Shown piece by piece: positions 7,206 to 14,466 of a DNA stretch of 16,659 nucleotides. Every line of letters begins with the position of its first letter. Positions within the stretch are counted from its first letter, which is position 1. The notes beneath the pieces were generated by a model. It worked only from the letters and a program-made list of their open reading frames with translations. It searched no databases and was not told the origin of the DNA. Location of the stretch: positions 1-16,659 of the forward strand of contig CAYUVK010000113.1 in the NCBI GenBank assembly GCA_964448105.1, written 5' to 3'. This DNA is from CAVQBP01 sp964448105. Lineage in GTDB: Bacteria; Bacteroidota; Ignavibacteria; Ignavibacteriales; Ignavibacteriaceae. The position numbers and the translations under genes are program-made.

Positions 7206-8594
7206 ATGCTGAATTCAATCGTTATTGAAAAGAAAAACCTCTCTGATCATGAAATCCTGTGGAAAGAATGCTTAAAAATCATTAAGCAAAACGTAACTTT
7301 AATGACTTATAACACCTGGTTTCAACCAATTAAGTCCTTGAAAATAAATGATTCTACGTTAACCGTTAAACTTCCAAGTCAATTTTTTTGGGAATGGATT
7401 GATGAACATTTTAATACTTTAATAAACAAAACGTTAAAAGAAGTGCTTGGCGAAAATGCAAAATTAGCTTACATTATTTCGGAAGAAAAAGAAATCAACG
7501 AAAAGATTATCCCGCCAATTCAGCTTGTACAACATACTACAACCAAAAACAAACCTGATTTTGAAACTTATTTAAACTCAAGGTACACTTTTGATAACTT
7601 TATAAAGGGAGAGGGGAACCAACTGGCCAGAGCAGCTGCAAGTGCAATTAGCGATAACCCGGGTGGGACATCTTTCAATCCGTTTTTCGTTTATGGTGGT
7701 GTTGGGCTGGGGAAAACCCATTTGATCCAGGCAATTGGGAATAAAATAACTAACAACTTTCCGGAAAAAAGAGTTATATATCTTTCATCTGATATTTTTA
7801 CCGTTGAATTTGTTGAGGCAATTCAATCAAACAAAGTAAATGATTTTTCCAATTTTTATAGAAGTATGGATGTTTTAATCATTGATGATATACAATTTCT
7901 AATCGGGAAAGAAAAAACCCAAGACTTGTTCTTTCATATTTTCAACACACTTCATCAATCAAGAAAACAAATAGTGTTATCTAGCGATAAAGCACCGAAA
8001 GATTTAAAAGGTTTGGATGACCGCCTAATATCTAGATTTCAGTGGGGCCTGCCTGCAGATATTCAGCCGCCGGAATTTGAAACAAGAATAGCAATATTAA
8101 AAAAGAAGTCAGAGGATTTTGGAATGACTGTTTCGAATGAAATATTGGAATATATTGCTAGCAACATAACATCTAATATCCGTGAGCTTGAAGGATGTCT
8201 AATAAAGTTACTCGCCAATGCTTCGCTGAATTCAAAAGAAATTAACCTTGAACTTGCAAAAAAAACAGTAAAGGAGATTGCAACAGATCGAAAAGTAAAT
8301 GTTACAATTGAAATGATTACAAAAAATGTGTGTTCATATCTTAAAGTTGATGAAAACAAGATTCGTGATAAGACACGGAAAAAAGAGATCGTTCTGGCGA
8401 GGCAGCTGGCAATGTATCTCTCAAAAGAACTAACAAAATCTTCATTGAAAACAATTGGTCTTCATTTTGGAGGGAGGGATCATTCAACGGTAATTCATGC
8501 ATGTAACTCAATAGAAGAAGCAAAGTCAAAAGATACTTTAATAAAGGAAATTATTAATAACCTACAGAATCAAATTGAAATAAGCTCTTCCTAA
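7206..8594 (+). CDS. dnaA: Chromosomal replication initiator protein DnaA (462 aa)
   Basis: Binds DnaA boxes at oriC, melts the duplex and loads the helicase. Numbered from the chosen start: domain I (~15-90) has TYNTWFQPI; a short variable linker follows; the AAA+ domain III begins near YTFDNFIKGEGNQLA, with Walker A GGVGLGKTH (~164-172), Walker B VLIIDDIQF and the Arg-finger region GLDDRLISRFQWG. Domain IV ends with the helix-turn-helix signature LHFGGRDHSTVIHACNSIE that reads the DnaA box. Length is normal. I use ATG 7206 rather than the in-frame TTG at 7191, because the TTG lies inside the DnaA box region, has no Shine-Dalgarno and adds only MWIIN. A strong terminator follows. dnaN does not follow, unlike in many bacteria. 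Confidence 0.97.
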   Translation: MLNSIVIEKKNLSDHEILWKECLKIIKQNVTLMTYNTWFQPIKSLKINDSTLTVKLPSQFFWEWIDEHFNTLINKTLKEVLGENAKLAYIISEEKEINEKIIPPIQLVQHTTTKNKPDFETYLNSRYTFDNFIKGEGNQLARAAASAISDNPGGTSFNPFFVYGGVGLGKTHLIQAIGNKITNNFPEKRVIYLSSDIFTVEFVEAIQSNKVNDFSNFYRSMDVLIIDDIQFLIGKEKTQDLFFHIFNTLHQSRKQIVLSSDKAPKDLKGLDDRLISRFQWGLPADIQPPEFETRIAILKKKSEDFGMTVSNEILEYIASNITSNIRELEGCLIKLLANASLNSKEINLELAKKTVKEIATDRKVNVTIEMITKNVCSYLKVDENKIRDKTRKKEIVLARQLAMYLSKELTKSSLKTIGLHFGGRDHSTVIHACNSIEEAKSKDTLIKEIINNLQNQIEISSS

Positions 8595-8628
8595 ATTTCC
8601 TTCTTTTTTAATTTCATAAAAGAATTTT

Positions 8629-8656
8629 AAAGCTCCTCACGAAGGAGCTTTTTTAT
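8629..8656 (+). terminator. Rho-independent terminator of dnaA
   Basis: AAAGCTCCT (8629-8637) and AGGAGCTTT (8643-8651) form a perfect 9-bp stem with a 5-nt loop, followed by a T-rich tail. It starts 35 nt after the dnaA stop. Confidence 0.92.
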
Positions 8657-8951
8657 TTATAAAATTTTTTATGTTTAAAAATTGTTAATATCATAGTTTG
8701 TGCTTGTTAAAAAGATGTTGTTTATAAACCATGTGTTTGTAAATAATTTTTTGTGCAGAAGTTATTAACTCTTAATACAATATTAATCTTTTAATTATTC
8801 AGAAAAATATAAAAATAATACACATATTAACATATCAACATACTTATTATTAATATTAATTTTAAATTAATATCTAATTAATTATAATAATGCTGTTACT
8901 AACGTAAACATCTTCTTGGAATTTCATTAACAAAAATGATTTAAAGAAAAA
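8657..8951. other. Very AT-rich intergenic stretch downstream of dnaA
   Basis: No gene is seen. Positions ~8795-8895 are almost entirely A/T. A perfect palindrome GTTTATAAAC (8720-8729) overlaps TGTTTATAA (8719-8727), the same weak DnaA-like 9-mer (TTATAAACA on the minus strand) found at 6824-6832. This could be a second part of a bipartite origin, as in bacteria whose oriC flanks dnaA, or just degenerate spacer next to the peptidase remnant. Confidence 0.4.
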
Positions 8952-9506
8952 TTATTTTAATCCTCTTCTCTCCAACAAAGGTTCAATGCTTGGTTCAGAA
9001 CCTCTGAACCTTTTATAAAGGATCATGGGATCTTCTGTGGCACCTTTTTCAAGAATATTTTTTCTGAAAGATTCTGCTGTTGATTTATCAAAAAGGCCGT
9101 TCTTCTTAAAAGCTTCAAATGCATCGGTATCAAGCACTTCTGCCCAAATGTAGCTGTAATAACATGCATCATATCCGAAATTAAAAATATAGTTGAAATA
9201 AGTACTTCTGTATCTAACAACAATTTCCGGTATCATCCCGATTTTATCCAAAGAACCCTTTTCGAATTCATTGATATCAAAGTCTTTTATGTCTTTTAAG
9301 GTATGATAATCCATATCAAGGAACGAAGCAGCGAGATACTCAAATGTCGTAAAACCCTGGTTAAAGCTTGAAGACTTTTTTATTTTTTCGATTAATTCAT
9401 CAGGAATAACCTTGCCGGTTTTATAATGAAAAGCAAATGTTTTAAAAACTTCACAGAACTCATGGACAATATTCCAAACAATAAAAAGTGAAACAATGGT
9501 TTCATA
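8952..9506 (-). pseudogene. C-terminal remnant of an M3-family peptidyl-dipeptidase (Dcp-type)
   Basis: An open frame of about 184 codons on the minus strand matches only the C-terminal quarter of M3 zinc peptidases (full length usually ~680-710 aa). Clear family text includes FAFHYKTGKVIPDELIEKI (upstream of the only ATG), FNQGFTTFEYLAAS, IPEIVVRYRSTYF, CYYSYIWAEVLDTDAFEAF and the tail MILYKRFRGSEP...LLERRGLK. The frame continues upstream of ATG 9314 with good homology to about 9450, then fades and meets a TGA at 9509-9507. There is no start codon before 9314. The catalytic HExxH region is absent, so the product cannot be an active peptidase. It is best read as a 5'-truncated pseudogene left by a deletion or rearrangement; an assembly join at ~9450-9510 is the alternative. 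Confidence 0.82.
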
Positions 9507-9595
9507 TCATTCCCCCCTGTGATAACATTAAGAAAAATTAATTGTTATTAAAATAGGAAAAATTTAATATGTTATCTTAATTATTTAGGAATAGT

Positions 9596-9976
9596 TTGTT
9601 TGGGTCTTTGCTTAATGAAGTAGAAAGACTAAAATTACCCAAAGGCCAATTTGTCATATTTGGCAGCGGCCCCCTTTCCATACGTAATCTTAGAGATGCA
9701 AACGATATTGATTTGATAGTTAAGTCACAATTATGGGAAGAACTTTCTAAAAAATATTCTGTAATGGGAAACAAATTAATAAAGATTGGAAAAAAGGAGA
9801 TTTACAGAGATTGGAAACCCTGGTTTAATGATGTCAACGTATTAATCGATTCTGCCGAAATAATTAATGGCTACTGTTTTGTAAGGCTGGAATATCTCCT
9901 TAAATGGAAAAAAGACATGAATAGAAAAAAAGATATAGGTGATATAAAAACAATTACCGAATTTTTAAATGTTTGA
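9596..9976 (+). CDS. Small nucleotidyltransferase-fold protein, function unknown (126 aa)
   Basis: The N-terminal half has a polymerase-beta-like nucleotidyltransferase pattern: IFGSGPLSIR (GSG at 23-25, then Arg30) and a DxD pair in NDIDLIV (Asp37, Asp39), with a possible third acidic strand at DVNVLID (~79-85). The C-terminal part has FVRLEYLLKWKKDMNRKKDIGDI, a tail seen in stand-alone members of this family, where a Lys-rich helix follows the fold. It is soluble, with no signal peptide. The start is TTG (9596) with AGGA 5 nt upstream; no ATG is available in frame before GSG. MNT-type proteins often pair with HEPN toxins, but no HEPN partner is adjacent, so a toxin-antitoxin role is not supported. 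It lies between the peptidase remnant and the his operon. Confidence 0.7.
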   Translation: MFGSLLNEVERLKLPKGQFVIFGSGPLSIRNLRDANDIDLIVKSQLWEELSKKYSVMGNKLIKIGKKEIYRDWKPWFNDVNVLIDSAEIINGYCFVRLEYLLKWKKDMNRKKDIGDIKTITEFLNV

Positions 9977-10016
9977 TTTGAAATTTAATTCAAAAAACAT
10001 AGCATAATATTCAATT

Positions 10017-10049
10017 TTGATTTTAAATTAATTTCATTTGAAATAATTT
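10017..10049 (+). promoter_or_regulatory. Candidate his operon promoter
   Basis: TTGATT (10017-10022) could be a -35 and TAATTT (10044-10049) a -10, with a 21-nt spacer, longer than usual; GAAATA (10040-10045) gives 17 nt but is a poorer -10. A start near 10055 would place the leader ORF about 20 nt into the RNA. AT-richness makes this weak. Confidence 0.25.
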
Positions 10050-10076
10050 GGATTTTAGTTATTTTTGAAAGCCGAA

Positions 10077-10151
10077 ATGAAAATAAAAGAATTACATATC
10101 GTAACACACGTTCATCATCATTATAGGAATTATTTTGCCGGTATGTATTAA
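10077..10151 (+). CDS. hisL: Histidine-rich leader peptide of the his operon (24 aa)
   Basis: ATG at 10077, TAA at 10149-10151, with a modest GAAAG upstream. The peptide begins MKIKELHIV, continues THVHHHYRNY and ends FAGMY. Five of 24 residues are His (7, 11, 13, 14, 15; codons at 10095, 10107, 10113, 10116 and 10119), which is far above chance and lies directly before the histidine biosynthesis operon. By analogy with the enterobacterial his leader, its translation senses charged tRNA-His: stalling at the His codons controls which RNA hairpin forms downstream. The spacing to the hairpins (see the attenuator entry) fits this role. No function for the peptide itself is expected. Confidence 0.88.
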   Translation: MKIKELHIVTHVHHHYRNYFAGMY

Positions 10152-10204
10152 TTATGAATAAAGAACAATAAATAAATATATATCCGGCGTTTGCCGGATT
10201 TTTA
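10093..10204 (+). promoter_or_regulatory. Transcription attenuator of the his operon (1:2, 2:3 and 3:4 pairings)
   Basis: Three exclusive pairings are visible. 1:2: TACATATC (10093-10100) with GGTATGTA (10140-10147), 8 pairs including one G-U, enclosing the His codons. 2:3 antiterminator: 10137-10149 (GCCGGTATGTATT) with 10175-10188, 13 pairs with one G-U and bulged T10183. 3:4 terminator: ATCCGGC (10182-10188) with GCCGGAT (10193-10199), then TTTT. A ribosome stalled at codons 10113-10121 would cover strand 1 but leave 10137 onward free, allowing 2:3 and read-through. A ribosome reaching the stop at 10149 would mask strand 2 and let the terminator form. With no translation, 1:2 plus 3:4 gives termination. 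Pairings were drawn by eye without folding energies. Confidence 0.82.
10182..10204 (+). terminator. Intrinsic terminator in the his leader
   Basis: A perfect 7-bp GC-rich stem ATCCGGC/GCCGGAT with a GTTT loop, followed by a five-T run. It lies 30 nt after the leader stop and 45 nt before hisG, where it would block operon transcription unless the antiterminator forms. Confidence 0.88.
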
Positions 10205-10248
10205 GTTTTAAAGAAAGAAATTGAGTATTTAAAATAGGGTGTAAAAAT

Positions 10249-11115
10249 ATGAATGGAAATTTGAAGCTAGCTGTTCAAAAGAAAGGCCGGTTAACTGATA
10301 AATCTCTTGAGTTACTGAGACTTTGCGGTTTGGATATTGAAAATTATTCGGAAAGGCTTGTGGTATCTATAAGAAATTTTCCGCTGGATATTCTTTTTTT
10401 GCGTGACGACGATATACCTGAATATGTACAGGATGGAGTCGCAGATGTTGGCATAGTTGGCGAGAATGTAATCTTTGAAAAACAGACAGAAGTTAAAATC
10501 CAGGAAAAGCTAGGGTTTGGACGATGCAGCTTAATCCTTGCTCATCCCAACGATAAAGAGCTTAAAGAGATTGGGGATTTGAACGGGAAAACAATCGCAA
10601 CTTCTTATCCAAGGATTTTAAAGAGTTTTCTAGATAAAAACAAACTTGATGCAAAGTTAATAGAGCTAAGCGGCTCCGTTGAAATTGCCCCATCTTTGGG
10701 TGTTGCGGATTTAATATGCGATATCGTATCTACCGGCAATACACTAATGATGAACAAGTTAAAAAAATCATTTAAGGTTTTTGATTCCGAGGCAGTTTTA
10801 ATTTCATCTGAAAAAGAATTTGAAGATGCAAATAAAAAAGTAATACTTAATGATATATTAAAAAGAATCCGTTCAGTTTTAACTGCACGAACTTCAAAAT
10901 ATTTAATGATGAATATACCGAAAGACTCATTGGAAAAAGTTGTAAGAATAATCCCTGCGTTAAAAAGTCCCACGGTATTACATTTAGCGGAAGAGCACTT
11001 ACTTGCCGTTCATGCCGTAATACCCGCAAAAACATTCTGGGATATTATAGATGATTTAAAAGCAGCAGGAGCATCAGGGATTCTATTATTACCAATAGAA
11101 AATTTAATTCAGTAA
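10249..11115 (+). CDS. hisG: ATP phosphoribosyltransferase, long form (288 aa)
   Basis: Catalyses the first, committed step of histidine synthesis: ATP + PRPP to phosphoribosyl-ATP. Two periplasmic-binding-like subdomains occupy ~1-210, with VADVGIVGENV (~64-74), LGFGRCSLILA (~88-98) and the PRPP-binding block ADLICDIVSTGNTL (~153-166). A C-terminal ferredoxin-like regulatory domain (~213-288; PALKSPTVLHL, AVIPAKTFWDII, LLPIENLI) marks the long form, which is usually feedback-inhibited by histidine and needs no HisZ partner. ATG 10249 has AGGGTG 7 nt upstream. It is first in the operon, behind the leader attenuator, with hisD 11 nt downstream. Confidence 0.97.
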   Translation: MNGNLKLAVQKKGRLTDKSLELLRLCGLDIENYSERLVVSIRNFPLDILFLRDDDIPEYVQDGVADVGIVGENVIFEKQTEVKIQEKLGFGRCSLILAHPNDKELKEIGDLNGKTIATSYPRILKSFLDKNKLDAKLIELSGSVEIAPSLGVADLICDIVSTGNTLMMNKLKKSFKVFDSEAVLISSEKEFEDANKKVILNDILKRIRSVLTARTSKYLMMNIPKDSLEKVVRIIPALKSPTVLHLAEEHLLAVHAVIPAKTFWDIIDDLKAAGASGILLLPIENLIQ

Positions 11116-11126
11116 AGATTTCTATT

Positions 11127-12413
11127 ATGAGAAGATATAATATAAAAGAATTAACACCTGTCGAATACAAAAATTTGCTTAATAGACCGGCTATTAATTT
11201 TGAGAAAACATTTGAAATTGTAAGGCCAATTCTAAATGATATAAAACAGAAAGGTATTAATTCAGCAGTTGTTTATGCAAAAAAATTCGATGGTTTTGAG
11301 GGGGATAATTTATTAGTATCAAAACAAGAATTTGATGAGGCAGAAAAGAATTTAGATAAAAAAATTAAAAATGCTTTGGAAAATGCGGCAAAGAATATTG
11401 AAAAGTTCCATATCGCGCAAAAACCCAAACCATATGAAATGGAAACTGCCGGTGGAGTAAAGTGCACAAGGGAATTTAGAGCCATTGAAAATGTTGGTTT
11501 ATATATTCCCGGCGGAAGCGCAATATTGCCATCAACAATGTTAATGCTTGGTATTCCTGCAAAAATTGCCGGTTGTAAAAGAGTGGTTGCTGTTTCTCCA
11601 ACTAAAAATAAAATTAATTATCCATTGTTATACGCAGCAAAAATATGCGGGATAAGTGAATTTTATAAAATCGGCGGTGCGCAGGGCATTGGTTTAATAG
11701 CTTATGGAGATAATTTGATTCCAAAAGTAAACAAAATATTTGGTCCCGGGAACCAATTTGTAACTGCAGCGAAAATGCTTGCAAGTATTGATTCTGATGG
11801 CTGTTCAATCGATATGATTGCCGGTCCAAGCGAGGTTCTAATTATAGCAGATGAAAATGCTGAGCCTACTTTTGCCGCAGCCGATCTTCTTTCTCAAGCC
11901 GAGCACGGAGCGGATTCACAGGTAATTTTAATATCAAATTCTGAAGATATAATAAGTAAAATAAATGCGGAACTTGAAAAGCAGTTAAAAGAATTACCGA
12001 GAAAAGAATTAGCAAGAAATTCATTGCTAAATTCTTTTTCCCTATTAGTTGATAATTTAGATGAGGCGGTTGAATTTAGTAATAACTATGCTCCGGAACA
12101 TTTAATTTTGAATATTAAAAATGCAGAAAACATTAAGGACAATATTCAAAATGCAGGTTCGGTTTTTATTGGGAATTATTCGCCCGAAAGCGCAGGCGAT
12201 TATGCCTCGGGTACAAATCATTCTCTTCCTACTTCCGGTTTTGCAAAAAGCTATAGCGGTATTACCGTAGAATCTTTTATGAAATCAATTACTTTTCAGG
12301 AATTATCAAAAGAAGGCTTAACAAATATTTCGAATACAATCGAAACATTAGCCGAAACCGAAGGATTGTTTGCACACAAAAATGCAGTTTCGATAAGAAT
12401 TAAAAATATGTAG
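11127..12413 (+). CDS. hisD: Histidinol dehydrogenase (428 aa)
   Basis: A zinc enzyme that performs the last two NAD-dependent oxidations, histidinol to histidinal to histidine. The signature IDMIAGPSEVLIIADENAEP and following QAEHGADSQVIL are complete. Predicted zinc ligands, by alignment with the E. coli enzyme, are Gln257, His260, Asp358 (in SAGDYASGTNH) and His417 (in LFAHKNAVSIR); catalytic Glu324-His325 are in YAPEHL. The PGGSAILPS segment (128-136) is also conserved. Full length, so expected to be active. It follows hisG by 11 nt with little Shine-Dalgarno and is followed by a 51-nt gap, the largest in the operon. Confidence 0.97.
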   Translation: MRRYNIKELTPVEYKNLLNRPAINFEKTFEIVRPILNDIKQKGINSAVVYAKKFDGFEGDNLLVSKQEFDEAEKNLDKKIKNALENAAKNIEKFHIAQKPKPYEMETAGGVKCTREFRAIENVGLYIPGGSAILPSTMLMLGIPAKIAGCKRVVAVSPTKNKINYPLLYAAKICGISEFYKIGGAQGIGLIAYGDNLIPKVNKIFGPGNQFVTAAKMLASIDSDGCSIDMIAGPSEVLIIADENAEPTFAAADLLSQAEHGADSQVILISNSEDIISKINAELEKQLKELPRKELARNSLLNSFSLLVDNLDEAVEFSNNYAPEHLILNIKNAENIKDNIQNAGSVFIGNYSPESAGDYASGTNHSLPTSGFAKSYSGITVESFMKSITFQELSKEGLTNISNTIETLAETEGLFAHKNAVSIRIKNM

Positions 12414-12464
12414 AATAAAAAAATATTTTATCATAAATAATCGGCGTTCCAATAAAGATAGTCT

Positions 12465-13571
12465 ATGGATATAAAATCTTTAGTAAGAAAAAATATAATT
12501 AACTTAAAACCTTACACTTCGGCAAGGGATATTTACGACAGCACCGAAGGCATTTTGCTTGATGCAAACGAAAATAGTTTTGGCTCAACATTTATGGAGA
12601 TTAACGGCTTAAAATTAAACCGTTATCCCGATCCGCATCAAAAAGACATAAGAAAAGTTACCGGTGATTATTATTCAATTCCTTATGAAAATATTTTTTT
12701 TGGAGTTGGTTCGGACGAGGTTATAGATTTATTGGTAAGGGTGTTTTGTAATCCGGAGATAGACAATGTAATTATACCGGAACCTACTTACGGAATGTAT
12801 AAGGTGGCGTGCGATATAAATAACGTTGAAACGAGAGAAGTTCTTTTAAATGATGAATTTCAGATTAATTTTGATTCAGTCAAAGAAAGAATTGACGGGA
12901 AAACAAAAATGATTTTTTTATGTTCTCCAAATAATCCCACCGGGAACACAATGAATAGTAATGATATTATAAATTTATGCCAAAAATTGAATCTTATAGT
13001 TGTTGTTGATGAAGCATATATTGATTTTTCAATTAAAGATACATTAGTTAACGAAATAAAAAACCATAAAAACTTAATTGTTTTGAGAACATTTTCTAAA
13101 GCCTGGGGTTTGGCAGGGATAAGGTCAGGTTTTTGTGCTGCAAATAATGAAATAATTAATATTTTATTTAAAATAAAGGCACCATACAATATTAATTCCT
13201 TAACTAGGTATGCACTTGAAAAAGCTATTGCTAATTATAAATTAAAAGACAATTATATAAAATCAATTATTAAAGAAAAGGATCGACTAAAAAACCAGCT
13301 TGAAACTTTATTAATTGTTAAAAAAGTATATAGATCGGATGCTAACTTCTTACTTGTAAAATTTGAGGATGCAAAGCATGTTCAGGACAAATTATTGGAA
13401 AAAGGAATTATTGTTAGAGACAGAAGCACTCAGCCAAATCTACAAAATTGTCTGAGAATTTCTATTGGCAATGAAGAAGAAAACGATATTTTATGGGAAG
13501 AGTTAAGGAAAATTAAAGGATTGAAAGATTTAAAAGAAAGATTAAAAATTGTAATTAAAATAAATGAATAA
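12465..13571 (+). CDS. hisC: Histidinol-phosphate aminotransferase (368 aa)
   Basis: A PLP-dependent class I/II (fold type I) aminotransferase converting imidazole-acetol phosphate and glutamate to histidinol phosphate. Landmarks: LDANENSFG (32-40), CSPNNPTG (153-160), VVVDEAYIDF (180-188, PLP-pyridine Asp182), and the PLP-lysine motif TFSKAWGLAGIRSGF with Lys212. LRISIG near the C-terminus holds the substrate-carboxylate Arg. Length is normal. The start ATG at 12465 has an AAAGATAG purine stretch upstream. Its end overlaps hisB by 8 nt. HisC is hard to tell from other aminotransferases by motif alone, but the operon settles it. Confidence 0.95.
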   Translation: MDIKSLVRKNIINLKPYTSARDIYDSTEGILLDANENSFGSTFMEINGLKLNRYPDPHQKDIRKVTGDYYSIPYENIFFGVGSDEVIDLLVRVFCNPEIDNVIIPEPTYGMYKVACDINNVETREVLLNDEFQINFDSVKERIDGKTKMIFLCSPNNPTGNTMNSNDIINLCQKLNLIVVVDEAYIDFSIKDTLVNEIKNHKNLIVLRTFSKAWGLAGIRSGFCAANNEIINILFKIKAPYNINSLTRYALEKAIANYKLKDNYIKSIIKEKDRLKNQLETLLIVKKVYRSDANFLLVKFEDAKHVQDKLLEKGIIVRDRSTQPNLQNCLRISIGNEEENDILWEELRKIKGLKDLKERLKIVIKINE

Positions 13572-14466
13572 AGTAATTATAGATAAAAAGTTTTTTGATC
13601 TTAATTCTGCGGTTTCAAACGGATTAGTCAGTGGATTAAAAAAACTGCAGAAGAACGGCTTTATTATTCAAGTTGAAAACTTTAATTTGAATGAAAAAAC
13701 CGAATTGAATAAAATATTAGAACTTGAAGATATTCTAATAAATCATAAAGAAAACATTTCTAAAAAAGTTGAGAAGTCTTTTTTCATTTTAACAAAAGAC
13801 AATTCCGAAAAGAATTCAATAATTGTTGGTGAAAACAAAAAAATAAATACATTTGAAAAAGCAGCGGATCTAATATTAAAAAATTTAAGGACAGCAAAAC
13901 AAAAAAGAAAAACAAAAGAAACAGATATTGAAATTGAAGCAAATCTTGATGGAACCGGTGTGAGTATAATTAATACAGGAATCGGATTTTTTGATCATAT
14001 GCTTGAACAAATTGCAAAACATTCAAATTTAGACTTGAAGATTACTGTAACAGGCGATCTTAATGTAGATGAACACCATACGGTTGAGGACGTTGGTATT
14101 ACGCTGGGTAATGTTTTAAATGAAGCTCTTGGAAATAAAAAAGGGATAAAACGTTACGGTTATTTTTTGCCAATGGACGATTCAATTGCAAGGTGCTCAT
14201 TGGATTTGGGAGGAAGATCTTATCTAAACTTCAAATGTAAATTTGAAAGAGAAAAAGTAGGCGAATTCCCTACGGAATTAACCGAAGAATTTTTTAATGG
14301 TTTAGCGTCAGGTTTAAAAGCAAATGTTTATATAAGAGCTAAAGGAAAAAACGATCATCATAAAATTGAAGCAATATTCAAAGCATTTGCAAAATCTTTA
14401 AATGAAGCATGCCGTATGGATGAAAGAAATAAAGGTGTGCTTCCATCGACTAAAGGTGTATTATGA
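13564..14466 (+). CDS. hisB: Imidazoleglycerol-phosphate dehydratase with vestigial N-terminal HAD domain (300 aa)
   Basis: Residues ~112-300 are a complete IGP dehydratase with metal motifs FDHML (143-147), HHTVED (171-176) and DHHKIEA (264-270) and the family ending LPSTKGVL; it dehydrates imidazoleglycerol phosphate. Residues 1-110 are extra compared with a stand-alone dehydratase (~195 aa). They resemble the histidinol-phosphatase HAD half of bifunctional HisB: VIID at 4-7 matches the first strand, and LKKLQKNGF (25-33) matches LLKLQKAGY of E. coli HisB. The catalytic motifs are gone: DxDGT reads DKKFF, the motif III Lys and zinc-loop Cys are absent, and GDxxTD reads GENKKI (89-94). The part is also ~55 residues shorter. 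Phosphatase activity is therefore unlikely. The start overlaps hisC; the stop overlaps hisH (ATGA). Confidence 0.94.
   Translation: MNKVIIDKKFFDLNSAVSNGLVSGLKKLQKNGFIIQVENFNLNEKTELNKILELEDILINHKENISKKVEKSFFILTKDNSEKNSIIVGENKKINTFEKAADLILKNLRTAKQKRKTKETDIEIEANLDGTGVSIINTGIGFFDHMLEQIAKHSNLDLKITVTGDLNVDEHHTVEDVGITLGNVLNEALGNKKGIKRYGYFLPMDDSIARCSLDLGGRSYLNFKCKFEREKVGEFPTELTEEFFNGLASGLKANVYIRAKGKNDHHKIEAIFKAFAKSLNEACRMDERNKGVLPSTKGVL

Noticed and set aside
8952..9314. A complete 120-aa gene starting at ATG 9314
   Set aside because: Peptidase homology continues well upstream of this ATG in the same frame, so the ATG is an internal Met of a truncated gene.
9596..9976. Toxin-antitoxin pair (MNT/HEPN)
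   Set aside because: There is no adjacent HEPN-like ORF on either side; the neighbours are a pseudogene and the his leader.
9977..9994. TTTGAA/TTCAAA hairpin after the nucleotidyltransferase gene as a terminator
   Set aside because: A purely A/T-dominated 6-bp stem with no T-run after it (A-run instead).
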